Shown here in pieces: positions 7,777 through 16,846 of a stretch of 64,000 nucleotides of DNA. The DNA is from Streptomyces morookaense (lineage in GTDB: Bacteria; Actinomycetota; Actinomycetes; Streptomycetales; Streptomycetaceae), in assembly GCF_013030945.1 (NCBI RefSeq), contig NZ_JABBXF010000046.1, positions 51,073 through 115,072 on the forward strand, read 5' to 3'. Position numbers and translations under genes: made by a program. Under the pieces are notes generated by a model. It made no database searches, was not told where the DNA came from, and saw only the letters and a program-made list of their open reading frames with translations. Every line of letters starts with the position of its first letter. The stretch's first letter is position 1.

Positions 7777-10700
7777 ATGGGACGTCGTGAGGGTCCGCTG
7801 GATCCGGGGGCCGGCCCCGTGCAACGCTTCGCGTTCGAGTTGCGCAAGCTGCGCCAGGAGGCGGGAGGGCCGACCTACCGGCTCATGGCGCAGCGCACCG
7901 AGTACTCGGTCGCCACCTTGTCGAGAGCGGCCGCAGGTGACCAATTTCCGTCCCTGGCCGTGGTATTGGCCTACGTGCGGGCATGCGGCGCAGACGCCGG
8001 GGAATGGGAGCAGCGCTGGCACGCGGTGGCCCGGGAAGTGGCCGGCGAGCCGGCGGATGCCGACGATGCGGACGCCCCCTACCGGGGCCTGGCCCGCTTC
8101 GAACCCGGTGACCGGGATCTGTTCTTCGGGCGCGACCAACTCGTGATGCAACTCGCCGAGCGCGTGCGCACCCACCGTATGGTCGCGGTGGTGGGAGCCT
8201 CCGGCAGCGGCAAGTCCTCCTTGCTGCGCGCGGGACTCATCCCCACCCTCCGGAGCCAAGCTTCCCCGGGGTGTCTGCTGGCGGCCATCCGCATCCTCAC
8301 CCCCGGGCCGCGCCCGCTGACCACCCATGCCGACGCGATGACGTCAGGTGAAGGCCCCGGTGACACGGTCGTCATAGTGGACCAGTTCGAGGAGCTGTTC
8401 ACGCTGTGCGCAGATCCGGCCGAGCGGGCGGCTTTCCTCGACCTGCTGATGACCGCGGTGAGACCGGACAGCAGACTGCGGGTGGTGATAGCGGTACGGG
8501 CGGACTTCTTCGGCCGCTGCGCCGAGCACCGTCCTCTCGCCACCGCGCTCAGGGACGCCACCTTCCTCCTCGACCCCATGGGGCCGGCCGAACTCCGCGA
8601 AGCAATCGTCAAGCCGGCCGCAGCCGCCGGCCTGATCGTCGAGCGCGCCTTGACCGCGCAGATCGTCGAAGACGTCGCCGAGGAACCCGGCGGGCTGCCG
8701 CTGATGTCCCACGCCCTGCTGGAAACCTGGCGCCGTCGCAAGGGCCGCACCCTCACCCTGGCCGCCTACCAGGCGGCAGGCGGTGTCCACGGTGCCCTCA
8801 CCCGCACCGCCGAGGAGACGTACACCCGGCTCACCCCGGAGCAGGCCGAGGCCGCCCGGCGGATCCTGCTGCGACTGATCACCCCCGGCGAAGGCGCCCA
8901 GGACACCAGCCGTCCCGCCGACCGTGCCGAACTGCAGGCGCAGAACACCACCGACCAGCCCCCGGACGCGGCCTCGGTGCTGGAACAACTGGCCCGCGCA
9001 CGGCTGATCACACTCGACGGCGACATGGTGCACCTGGCCCACGAAGCTCTGATCACCGCTTGGCCGCGACTCCAGTCCTGGATCGACGACGCCCGCGACC
9101 GCCTGCGTGCCCACCGTCAGCTCACCGAAGCCGCCCGCACCTGGAACGCTCTCGACCGGGACCCCGGGGCCCTGTACCGCGGCACACGACTGGCCGCGGC
9201 CGAGGAGTGCTTCACCGGGTACCGCGCGGACCTCATCCCGGTCGAGTGTTCGTTCCTCGATGCCAGCATTGCCGCCCGCGAGCAGGAACGACGGGCGGCG
9301 GCCCGCACCACCCGGCGTATCAGGGTGCTGCTGGCCGCGCTGTCCGCGCTGCTGCTGCTCGCGTCGACGGCCGCCGTCATCGCGTACCAGCAGCGCGGAT
9401 TGGCGCGCGCCGACCGCGACCGGGCGGTGGCCGAGCAGATGGTGGCCGAGGCGGGCCAGCTCAATGCGACCGATCCGTCGCTGGCGGCCCGCATGTATGT
9501 GGCGGCTCACCGAATGCGCTCGGACCCCGCAGCCACCGCAGGTCTCTTGGACACCCAGAACAGCGCACTGTCCGCTCTCTTGTCCGGACACACCCAGGCT
9601 GTGTACGCAGTGGCGTTCTCGCCGGACGGCCACATCCTCGCCACGGGTGCCGGTGACGGCACGATCCGGTTGTGGAACCTGGCCGACCCCGGGCGTCCCG
9701 TCCCGCTGGGCAGGCCTCTGACCGGCCACACCGACTGGGTGTACTGGCTGCAGTTCTCGCCGGACGGCCGGACCTTGGCCAGCGCGAGCCGCGACCGCAC
9801 GGCGCGACTGTGGGACGTCCGTGACCCGCTGTACCCGAGGGCCCTCGGCAGACCGCTGACCGGACACACCGACTTCGTGTTCTCCGTGTCGTACAGCCGT
9901 GACGGACGCACTCTGGCCACCGCGAGCCAGGACCGCACCGTGCGGCTGTGGGACGTCTCCGACCCCGCACACGCACAGGCGCTGGGCCGGCCACTCACCG
10001 GGGCGGGCGACCCCGTCTCCTCGGCCGCCGTCAGCCCCGACGGCCGGACCGTGGCGGCCCCCAGTCACGATCACACGATCCGTCTCTGGAACATCACCGA
10101 CCGGACACACCCGGATTTGTGGCGACAGCCGCTGGACAACCCCGACGTCGTCTACGCGGTCGCGTTCCGCCCCGACAGCCGGCTCATGGCCAGCGTGGGC
10201 AACGACCAGAAGGTGCGGTTGTGGGACGTCTCCGACCCCGCACAGGCGAAGGCGCTGGGCGAGCCGTTGACCGGCCACAGCGGCACCCTGCTCGCGGTGG
10301 CCTTCTCACCGGACGGGCGGACTCTGGCCACCGGAGGCGCAGACCACACCATCCGCTTCTGGGACGTCTCCGACCCTTTGCATCCGGCCGCCCTCGGACA
10401 ACCGCTCGTCGGCCACGCAGGGTTCATCAACTGGTTGGCATTCAGCCCGGACGGGGCGTCGCTGGCCAGTGTGAGCGACGACTACACCGTGCGCCTGTGG
10501 CATCTCCCGCGCACCGTTCTGGCCGGCCACCTCGGCCACCTCACCAGCATCGCTTTCAGCCCCGACAACCGGACGCTGGCCGGCGCCGGTGACGGGACGG
10601 TACGGCTGTGGGACGTCCGCGATCCCGCGCGCGCCAGGCAGTTGAGCCGGCTGCCGGACGAGCACGCCGTCCTCCGGGTTCTGTTCCGCCCGGACGGCCG

Positions 10701-11556
10701 CCTGCTGGCGAGCGCCGCCGGTGACGGCACCGTACGGCTGTGGGACGTCGCCGATGTGAACCGCCCGCGGCCGGACGGCGCGGTCCGCACCGGTGCCGCC
10801 GACCCGGTCGGTGTGCTGGCTTTCGCCGCAGGCGGGCGCGTGCTGGTCACCGGAGGCCCGGAGCACAGCCTGCGGCTGTGGAACGTCACCGATCCCACGC
10901 GCCCCGCCGCCCTCGGCCCGCCGCTGACCGGCCATATCAGCCTCGTCCACTGGGCGGGCGTCAGCCCGGACGGTCACACCCTGGCCAGCACCAGCGAGGA
11001 CGACAAGGTACGTCTGTGGGACCTCCGCGACCCGGCGCATCCGAGGGCGCTGCCGGACATCCGCACTAGCGACACCGGCGGCACCCAGTGGGGCGCGTTC
11101 AGCCCCGACGGAAAGCTCCTGGCCACCGCCGGCATGGGCCACGACGTGCGTGTATGGAACATCTCCACCCCCACCCGCGCCACAGAGCTCGGTAAACCGC
11201 TGACCGGCCACACCACCGCAGTGACCTGGGTGGGCTTCAGCCCGGACGGCCGCACTCTGGCCGCCGCCGGCGACGACCGGAGCGTCCTGCTGTGGAACAT
11301 GACCGACCCGGCCCGTCCGGCCCCGTGGGGCAAGGCACTTACCGCCGGACACACCGACAGCATCGAGACGGCCGCCTACCGCCCGGACGGACAACTCCTG
11401 GCCACCGCAGGCCCCGACGGCATGATCGGGCTCACCCCCCTGGAACCCGGCCAGGCAATCCAGCGGATCTGCACCAGCACCGCCGGCCTGCTCACCCGGG
11501 AGCGATGGCCCGACTACGTACCCGAACTCCCTTACGCCCCACCCTGTCGCGACTGA
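7777..11556 (+). CDS. XRE-type HTH / nSTAND NTPase / 14-repeat WD40 protein
   Basis: The start is the ATG at 7777 behind GGGGG. The 1259-residue protein has an N-terminal helix-turn-helix region (~residues 15-80), an nSTAND-type NTPase with P-loop GASGSGKS at 140-147 and a Walker B-like VVIVDQFEELF, a single membrane segment near residues 514-540, and fourteen WD repeats from ~603 to the end (most end in RLWD or RLWN), enough for two seven-bladed propellers. This architecture is common in Streptomyces; related STAND proteins act as signalling or conflict switches in which the propeller senses and the NTPase oligomerises. The TM segment suggests a membrane-tethered sensor. It sits among cell-wall-binding proteins, so an envelope-linked trigger is a reasonable inference. 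Confidence 0.9.
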   Translation: MGRREGPLDPGAGPVQRFAFELRKLRQEAGGPTYRLMAQRTEYSVATLSRAAAGDQFPSLAVVLAYVRACGADAGEWEQRWHAVAREVAGEPADADDADAPYRGLARFEPGDRDLFFGRDQLVMQLAERVRTHRMVAVVGASGSGKSSLLRAGLIPTLRSQASPGCLLAAIRILTPGPRPLTTHADAMTSGEGPGDTVVIVDQFEELFTLCADPAERAAFLDLLMTAVRPDSRLRVVIAVRADFFGRCAEHRPLATALRDATFLLDPMGPAELREAIVKPAAAAGLIVERALTAQIVEDVAEEPGGLPLMSHALLETWRRRKGRTLTLAAYQAAGGVHGALTRTAEETYTRLTPEQAEAARRILLRLITPGEGAQDTSRPADRAELQAQNTTDQPPDAASVLEQLARARLITLDGDMVHLAHEALITAWPRLQSWIDDARDRLRAHRQLTEAARTWNALDRDPGALYRGTRLAAAEECFTGYRADLIPVECSFLDASIAAREQERRAAARTTRRIRVLLAALSALLLLASTAAVIAYQQRGLARADRDRAVAEQMVAEAGQLNATDPSLAARMYVAAHRMRSDPAATAGLLDTQNSALSALLSGHTQAVYAVAFSPDGHILATGAGDGTIRLWNLADPGRPVPLGRPLTGHTDWVYWLQFSPDGRTLASASRDRTARLWDVRDPLYPRALGRPLTGHTDFVFSVSYSRDGRTLATASQDRTVRLWDVSDPAHAQALGRPLTGAGDPVSSAAVSPDGRTVAAPSHDHTIRLWNITDRTHPDLWRQPLDNPDVVYAVAFRPDSRLMASVGNDQKVRLWDVSDPAQAKALGEPLTGHSGTLLAVAFSPDGRTLATGGADHTIRFWDVSDPLHPAALGQPLVGHAGFINWLAFSPDGASLASVSDDYTVRLWHLPRTVLAGHLGHLTSIAFSPDNRTLAGAGDGTVRLWDVRDPARARQLSRLPDEHAVLRVLFRPDGRLLASAAGDGTVRLWDVADVNRPRPDGAVRTGAADPVGVLAFAAGGRVLVTGGPEHSLRLWNVTDPTRPAALGPPLTGHISLVHWAGVSPDGHTLASTSEDDKVRLWDLRDPAHPRALPDIRTSDTGGTQWGAFSPDGKLLATAGMGHDVRVWNISTPTRATELGKPLTGHTTAVTWVGFSPDGRTLAAAGDDRSVLLWNMTDPARPAPWGKALTAGHTDSIETAAYRPDGQLLATAGPDGMIGLTPLEPGQAIQRICTSTAGLLTRERWPDYVPELPYAPPCRD

Positions 11557-11729
11557 TAAGGAAACCGCGCATCACCCCCCGGCCTGGCCATTCTTGAGAG
11601 CCCAGTCGGCAGCCGGTCAGCTCCCTGTGGCGTTCCGCTGGGCCGTTGGGGACGCCGACCGAGCCTTGGGCCCTCGGCCAATTCCGCGGGTCCCCGCGTG
11701 CTCGGGGGTTTTGTTGCACGCTGCTGAAC

Positions 11730-11749
11730 GGGGGTGCGCAACAACGCGT
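11730..11749 (+). promoter_or_regulatory. Shared upstream motif, copy 3
   Basis: AACGGGGGTGCGCAACAACG begins at 11728, about 150 bases upstream of the small PGB gene. TTTTGTTGCACG lies just before it (11709-11720), giving the same dyad as copy 2. It is the exact reverse complement of copy 1 over 20 bases. Confidence 0.5.
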
Positions 11750-11880
11750 CGGCTCGGAACCTGAGACCTGCCTCGCCGGACAGCTCACGGGGGACGGCGC
11801 AGGCCATCGGGATCACTTCCCGCATCCGGGCCCGACGCATGTTTCGCTCGGGCGCCGATCGTCTTCTACCGGAGGTAAGC

Positions 11881-12243
11881 GTGTCGTTGCTCTCCCGCGC
11901 CGCGGTGCTCACCGGCGCGGCCCTGATCGGTGGCGGACTGATCGCCGCCGCCCCGGCCGCCACCGCCGCCCCGGCCCAGGCCCAGCACTTCCACTGCAAG
12001 AGCTCTGACGAGCCCCAGATCTCGGTCGGTGCCACCGGGCCCGCCGTGGAGAAGGCCCAGTGCGAGCTCAACAGCGTCCTGGACCGGCACGTCACCGCCG
12101 ACGGCAAATTCGGCCCGAAGACCGAGAGTGCCACCATCGCCTTCCAGGGGTGCGCCGGCCTCAGCACCGACGGCATCATCGGTCCCGACACCTGGGGCGC
12201 TCTCGACCTCTGGTGGTGGAACGACATCGACTGCCACAAGTGA
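11881..12243 (+). CDS. Small secreted peptidoglycan-binding protein
   Basis: GGAGG at 11871-11875 is five bases before the GTG at 11881, fixing the start. The 120-residue product has a Sec-type signal (hydrophobic core AAVLTGAALIGGGLIAAAPA, then A-x-A) and one PG_binding_1 domain with paired Cys (HFHCKSS, KAQCELN, QGCAGL, DCHK). DGKFGPKTESATIAFQ and DGIIGPDTWGAL are the repeat hallmarks. It is probably a non-catalytic exported wall binder or inhibitor, possibly stabilised by disulphides. A strong hairpin terminator follows. Confidence 0.85.
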   Translation: MSLLSRAAVLTGAALIGGGLIAAAPAATAAPAQAQHFHCKSSDEPQISVGATGPAVEKAQCELNSVLDRHVTADGKFGPKTESATIAFQGCAGLSTDGIIGPDTWGALDLWWWNDIDCHK

Positions 12244-12249
12244 GCGATC

Positions 12250-12292
12250 GGTGCCGGGGCCGAAGGCCAACCGTGCTTTCGGCCCCGGCACC
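12250..12292 (+). terminator. Hairpin terminator
   Basis: A 15-bp perfect stem (GGTGCCGGGGCCGAA and its complement) with a 13-base loop lies directly after the small PGB gene stop codon. It has no long T-run, as is usual in Streptomyces. Confidence 0.75.
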
Positions 12293-12360
12293 GGCCACCT
12301 CCCTGTCGGAGCCGCCATGCCCTACGCACGGCTCATCACCACTCGTGCCCGAGGAGTCGG

Positions 12361-12721
12361 ATCAAGACCTCACACCGACGCGCCCTGCTGCTTCTCCTCG
12401 GTGGAGTCGCCGATACACCGTCGTCGGCCGCCGCACCGGCCCCCATACCCGCTGCGGCAGTCACCCCCTACTCCACCTGCAACTTCTACTCCGGCGACGA
12501 ACCAGTGAAGCCAGGAAAGACCTACAACGACGGGCGGGTGCTCGAAGCGCAGTGCCTGACCAACACGAAACCAGCTACTTCCCACTTCTCGCCATGGACG
12601 GTATCTACGGCCCCACAACCATCCACGCGGTGAAGGTGATCCAACAGCACGCCGATCTCCCCTCCACCGGAATCGTGGACCACAAAACCTGGGGGCCCTG
12701 CGAGTCGGCGTCGAGTGGTAG
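12361..12721 (+). pseudogene. Secreted peptidoglycan-binding protein remnant
   Basis: The frame KTSHRRALLLLLGGVAD is a clear signal peptide and continues into VTPYSTCNFYSGDEPV and VLEAQCL. Near 12565 the frame shifts to SYFPLLAMDGIYGPTTIHAV and STGIVDHKTWG, the PG_binding_1 hallmarks. One more missing G near 12695 would restore a natural end at the TAG at 12719-12721. The expected start position behind GAGGAG (12351-12356) is ATC rather than ATG or GTG. It looks like a second copy of the neighbouring small PGB gene that has lost its start and frame, or a gene affected by sequencing errors. Confidence 0.65.
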
Positions 12722-12900
12722 ATCAATACGCCATCGGGCGCCTGGAGGCGAGGCGGCGCGGCACACGGCAAACCGCCCTCTCCGGCGAGGCGGACCGCCT
12801 CGCCTCGGCCCGTCCCCAAGACCGAGCGAATTACGGGAAGTTGCAGGGACCTCCTCCCTTATCGACTGTCATAATGCGCAACCGAATAAGGGGGTCGACC

Positions 12901-13206
12901 ATGTCGATCGCGCTTGCGGAGTTGATCGGACAACTGCGTACGGAACTGACCGAGGCAATGCACGCCGGACAGGACACGGACCTCCGGTTCGAGGTGGGCC
13001 GCGTCGAACTCGAACTGACCGTCGCGGTGGACAAGGAAGCCGCACCCGGAGCGAAAGTCCGGTTCTGGGTCGTGGAGTTGGGCGCCGAGGCAAAGAGGTC
13101 CTCGAACACCACCCAGCGGATCACGCTCGAGCTGGTTCCCCGCAGCACCGACCGGCCCGGCCAGTCGCCGTTGATCTCCGGCGCGGGACTGCCCGGCGAG
13201 CGCTGA
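12901..13206 (+). CDS. Trypco2 family protein (trypsin-co-occurring domain 2)
   Basis: The 101-residue product starts at the ATG at 12901 (AAGGGGG upstream). The sequence SIALAELIGQLRTELTEAMH, then an acidic/beta stretch LRFEVGRVELELTVAV and FWVVELGAEAK, is the Trypco2 pattern: one helix followed by a beta-rich fold. Trypco domains are known from conflict-type gene neighbourhoods, next to or fused with trypsin-like proteases. Here the protease gene starts 64 bases downstream on the same strand, which supports the call. Its likely role is as a partner or inhibitor of that protease; the mechanism is unknown. Confidence 0.8.
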   Translation: MSIALAELIGQLRTELTEAMHAGQDTDLRFEVGRVELELTVAVDKEAAPGAKVRFWVVELGAEAKRSSNTTQRITLELVPRSTDRPGQSPLISGAGLPGER

Positions 13207-13270
13207 GCACCGCGCGGCGCACGGCAGGCGGCCCGCCCCGCATTCGCCTTCGCACCGCGAGGAGCCACCC

Positions 13271-14662
13271 ATGCCCTGGCCGATGAGGGGCCTGCAGTGG
13301 AAGCAGGCCGTGGAAGTGATCGTCACCCGCGAGGACGGCGGCGACCGGCGCGGTTCCGGGTATCTCGTGCGCCCCGGCATGTTCCTCACCGCCGCCCATG
13401 TCGTGGCGGCGGCCCGCCGGGTCCGGGTCCGCTCCGAGGAGGGGGGAACCCTCCGGTGGGCCGCGGACACCGATGTCGCCTGGTCCGGCGAGGAGATCGA
13501 CGTCGCCCTCCTCGTGCTGCGCGAAACACCCGAGGCGGCCGGGCGCCTGTGCCCCGCCGCCTTCGGTGCGGTACGCAAACGCGACGCGGGCCTGGCGTGC
13601 AGTGCCCTCGGCTTCCCGCTGTTCAAGGTCCGCCAGAGCCCCAGGGGCCCGTACCGGGACTCCTTCCACGCGATGGGCACCGTCGCCCTGCTCACCGGGC
13701 AGCGCGAGGGCGTCCTGGAACTGCGCGTCCAACAACCGGAACCGGCCGCGGACCCCCGGCGGATGCCCTGGCAGGGCATGTCCGGCGCGGCGGTCTGGGC
13801 ACACAGACGGATCATCGGCGTCATCGTCGCGCACCACCAGGCCGAGGGTGTTGGCACCCTCACCGCCAGCCGAGCCGACCGGTGGGCGCAGCGGGTGGAC
13901 GCGGCGGGGCTCGCCGCACTGCGCGCCGTGGGGCTGCGTCCCCGGCTGCGGCCGGCGGCCCCGGCCTGGCGGAACCGCACGGTGGCGATCGCCGCATCGG
14001 GTGCGGTGCTGGCCGCCGGGGTGGCGGTCAGCTGGCCGGAGAACAGACCCACACCGCTCCACTTCCGCATCACCGGCTCGTGCACCCGGACCGGTCAGGT
14101 GCTGACCAACCGCTCCAGCGGCTTCACCCCAGGCGGCGACTACACCGACGAGATCATCGGCCCCGACGGCAAAACACCACCGGGTGTCATCACCAAGGAG
14201 ACCGCCAACGGCGACGGATCGCTGAAATGGTTCTGGCCCTGCTCCAGCACCGACCAGCAAGGCACCTACCGGGTACGGGTGACCGACAACACCACCCACC
14301 GACGCACCGACTGGGTCACCTTCCGGATCGGTGACGTGGCGCCGTACACCTGCCGCTTCCGGCACGACGGCGCCCTCTGGTACGCGGGGATCAGCGACAC
14401 CCGCGACGCCGCCCTCGACATGGGATCCCGCGGCTCGGAGGTAGCCGAGGCCCAGTGCCTGCTCAAGCGCCTCGGGTACCAGCTGGGCCCCGGCGAGGTC
14501 GACGGCTGGTACGGCGCGCACACCCGACAGGCCGTCATGGCGGTGCAGCAGAAGGGCCGTCAGCCCGTCGACGGGCTGACCGGAGCAGCCACCTGGCACC
14601 TGCTACGCACGGCAGCACCGGACCGGGACCCATCAGCTACGCCGCCCGGAGACCGGGAGTGA
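13271..14662 (+). CDS. Membrane-anchored trypsin-like serine protease with C-terminal PG-binding domain
   Basis: GAGGAG precedes the ATG at 13271. Residues ~1-230 form a trypsin-like protease with the triad His43 (TAAHVV), Asp77 (EIDVALL) and Ser171 (GMSGAAV). A hydrophobic stretch at ~238-256 would place the protease inside and the rest outside. The external part has a beta-rich segment with Cys pairs and ends in a PG_binding_1 domain (VDGWYGAHTRQAVMAVQ, VDGLTGAATWHLL). No N-terminal signal is seen. The topology suggests a wall-sensing receptor that controls a cytosolic protease, with the upstream Trypco2 protein as partner. That function is inferred from architecture; the protease fold itself is clear. 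Confidence 0.88.
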   Translation: MPWPMRGLQWKQAVEVIVTREDGGDRRGSGYLVRPGMFLTAAHVVAAARRVRVRSEEGGTLRWAADTDVAWSGEEIDVALLVLRETPEAAGRLCPAAFGAVRKRDAGLACSALGFPLFKVRQSPRGPYRDSFHAMGTVALLTGQREGVLELRVQQPEPAADPRRMPWQGMSGAAVWAHRRIIGVIVAHHQAEGVGTLTASRADRWAQRVDAAGLAALRAVGLRPRLRPAAPAWRNRTVAIAASGAVLAAGVAVSWPENRPTPLHFRITGSCTRTGQVLTNRSSGFTPGGDYTDEIIGPDGKTPPGVITKETANGDGSLKWFWPCSSTDQQGTYRVRVTDNTTHRRTDWVTFRIGDVAPYTCRFRHDGALWYAGISDTRDAALDMGSRGSEVAEAQCLLKRLGYQLGPGEVDGWYGAHTRQAVMAVQQKGRQPVDGLTGAATWHLLRTAAPDRDPSATPPGDRE

Positions 14663-14820
14663 GACCTCCTACCGCTCTTCCCGCCGAACGCTCGCCGCTT
14701 CACCACCGCGTTCCTGCAAGGGTGCGGATCCTCTCAAGGGAATCGTTGAGTCGGCGGAACGCTCATAGGGATGTGTTCGGGGCTGCTCATCTCTACCGTG
14801 GCGGTGGAGGAGAGGTGGCG

Positions 14821-15363
14821 GATGGGCTCGCTGTTCGAGGAGTTGGAGGCCCGGGAGGCGGCTGCCCGGGTGCGGGTGGAGGAGCTTGAGGGCGCGCTCG
14901 CTGAGTTGACCGGACTGTTGGAGGAGGCCCGGGCGGGCCTGGAGCGATTGCAGGTTGCCCGGGAGGCGGTCGCCGAGGTGATGGCCGAGATGTCGGCGGA
15001 CGCAGCAGGGGCGCCGGAGGAGGAGCTCGGGGTGGCGAACGAGGCTCGCGAGCCGTCGCCGTACGCGGGTGCGGAACGGCGGGTGATAGGCGTGCTGGCC
15101 GTGCCGAAGTGGCAACCGGCATGGACGTAAGCGTGCTGCCTCGGGTGTACCAGGACATCGTGGAGGTCATCTCGGACGCCCCGGGGCCGGTACGGGCGAA
15201 GCAGATCGTGCCGAGGATCGGGCTTCCCGTACAGACCGGGAAGATTGAAAGTACGCGTTCGAAGCTGAAACGGCTGGTCGAGCGGGGCTGGCTGGACGAG
15301 GAGGGACCGGGGCTGTTCACTCCGGCTTGGCGCAGGACGCCCGCATCACCCAACTCCTCGTAG
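14821..15363 (+). pseudogene. Coiled-coil plus winged-helix protein, frameshifted
   Basis: The first frame (14821-15130) is a coiled coil (GSLFEELEAREAAARVRVEE) followed by a linker and VIGVLAVPKW. The second frame (from ~15109) continues as GMDVSVLPRVYQDIVEVISD and a small winged-helix (KIESTRSKLKRLVERGWL). The intact relative at 58255-58800 has both halves in one frame, so a single-base slip near 15118 is likely. Such proteins are often found beside DDE-type insertion sequences in Streptomyces. DNA binding is likely; the role is unknown. Confidence 0.6.
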
Positions 15364-15674
15364 TGGAGGGGCTCTTCTCTCTACAGTCGTAGGTGCCAAC
15401 CAAATCGACGCAGTACGAGAAGAGCCCCAGGGCTGGAACCGTACGCCGTCAATGACGATGCTGACCCCTTTGCCCGCTCCCTCAGTGCCTTCGAATCGCT
15501 GACTGCGTGTTTCTAATCCGTCGTGCGTCAGCCAGTGTTGGTGCGGGCATTCACGGTTGCGCGCGGTGCTGCTGAAGGCGTGAGCATCAGCAGCGAGCGC
15601 CCGGTAAGCGTCGAGCAGATTTGCGGGCTGCCCCACGATTGAGAGCGGACGTTCGGTGCTCCCCGCTACTGGCA
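15364..15674. mobile_element. Insertion-sequence 5' remnant with inverted repeat
   Basis: GGGGCTCTTCTC (15368-15379) and its complement (15417-15428) form a 12-bp inverted repeat around a 37-base spacer, a layout like the upstream end of NF033580-type elements (compare the remnant near 20.3 kb). No intact transposase follows. The remaining ~240 bases contain no recognised gene. Confidence 0.4.
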
Positions 15675-16601
15675 TCACAGTGTGTGGCGCCACCAGTAGC
15701 GCCCGACTATGAGTTCCTCAAGTGCCCGGAGCCTGTCCGTAGCCAGCTGCTGGAAGGCATCGGGGTTTTCGAGCGCGACACAGAGGTCGGAGGCGAGGTA
15801 GGTCGCTTCGCGAACCTCGCAATCTGCCCGGAGGGTTTCCAGAGAGGTCGTCGTCGCATGGGCGATGACGTCGAGAACGGTCTCCGTGTGCGGGCCGCTG
15901 AACCGGGTCAGGAAGAACCAGTCGTCGGCCGGTTCGCCAAAGCGGGCCCACTCGAAGTCCAGCAGGGCCGTCACGCTCAGATCCTGCACGAGCCAGTTGT
16001 CCCAGTGGCAGTCCGCGTGAACCGGGACGGCTGCTTGTGCGTGCAGCGGCGCGCGCTTCGCGATCGCCATCAGACCGTCGAGCAGACGGCGAGGTATGGA
16101 TTCGTGCCGGTCGAGGACGGCGAGCCTGTCGATCTCAGCGAAGAGTGCAGCCTGGCTGGTGAACCCGCCGTGGTCGAGGGGTTCTCGCAGTGTCTGTTCG
16201 GTGGGGCCCGCAGGCATCCAGTTGTGCAGCCGGTCGAGCCATTGGACTGCTTCCTCCGCCAAGGAGCGTGCTGTCACGCTGTCCACGCCGGGCATGCCCA
16301 TGCCGGGAGCCGTCCCCGGTATGCGGGTGTAGCAGGCGTAGCGAACGTCGCGCGTCCCCAGCTGGTAGAGCCCGCTGTCGAGCAGAGGGGCCGTGAGGCC
16401 GGTGGGCAGGTGGGGTGCGAGTGCGATCTCCCGGTTCAGCCGGGAGTGGTCGGCGGCATCAATGATCTTCACGACGACGTCCGAGCCGACGTAAACATGG
16501 TGGGAGCTGCTCTCAGCGGTGGCCATGGGGCCGGGGTCGCGGCCCAGGGCCGCAGCGGCGATCGCGCGAGTGGCATCGTGGGCCTGTCGCAAGTCGGTCA
16601 T
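15675..16601 (-). CDS. Aminoglycoside phosphotransferase (APH) family protein
   Basis: The 308-residue product has the APH/choline-kinase fold signature: a nucleotide-binding N-lobe with HHVYVGSDVVVKI, the catalytic loop His195-x-Asp197-x4-Asn202 (VHADCHWDNW), and a metal-binding Asp215 in LLDFEWARFGEPADDWFF. These enzymes transfer phosphate from ATP to small-molecule hydroxyls. The sequence does not show whether the substrate is an antibiotic or a metabolite. No resistance cassette or biosynthetic cluster is adjacent, and flanking genes are IS debris. Confidence 0.88.
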   Translation of the reverse strand: MTDLRQAHDATRAIAAAALGRDPGPMATAESSSHHVYVGSDVVVKIIDAADHSRLNREIALAPHLPTGLTAPLLDSGLYQLGTRDVRYACYTRIPGTAPGMGMPGVDSVTARSLAEEAVQWLDRLHNWMPAGPTEQTLREPLDHGGFTSQAALFAEIDRLAVLDRHESIPRRLLDGLMAIAKRAPLHAQAAVPVHADCHWDNWLVQDLSVTALLDFEWARFGEPADDWFFLTRFSGPHTETVLDVIAHATTTSLETLRADCEVREATYLASDLCVALENPDAFQQLATDRLRALEELIVGRYWWRHTL

Positions 16602-16846
16602 GGGTCCTCCAGGCGTAGACGGTGATCTTGCCGGTGGGGTCAGTCGACGCGGTTGCGGACACCGTTGGTATCGGCGTGCGAAGCCAGAAGATCACGCAGT
16701 GGCCGCAGGTCGCAGCGTAGTTTCTGCTCGTCGGCAGGATGCGTTCGAGGGCCTGATGGATCGGATTGCCGCCGCAGCGGACTTGTTCGGCGCCTTCCTT
16801 CGCTTCGCCATCGGCGACGCGGAGGAAGAGGAGGAGTGAGGGGTGG

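Noticed and set aside
8344..11394. Large minus-strand frames opposite the WD40 gene
   Set aside because: They are shadows of the WD40 repeats; the periodic sequence comes from the other strand.
9583..11460. Tandem repeats in DNA at ~130-base spacing
   Set aside because: These are explained by the fourteen WD40 repeats of the encoded protein.
11728..11890. c-di-AMP (ydaO) riboswitch upstream of the small PGB gene
   Set aside because: Wall-lytic genes in actinobacteria often carry one, but the conserved core sequences and length are not visible here or upstream of the lysozyme.
16519..16839. 106-codon plus-strand frame ending in EEEEE
   Set aside because: No start signal or family; it overlaps the 5' end of the phosphotransferase gene on the other strand and looks like IS debris.
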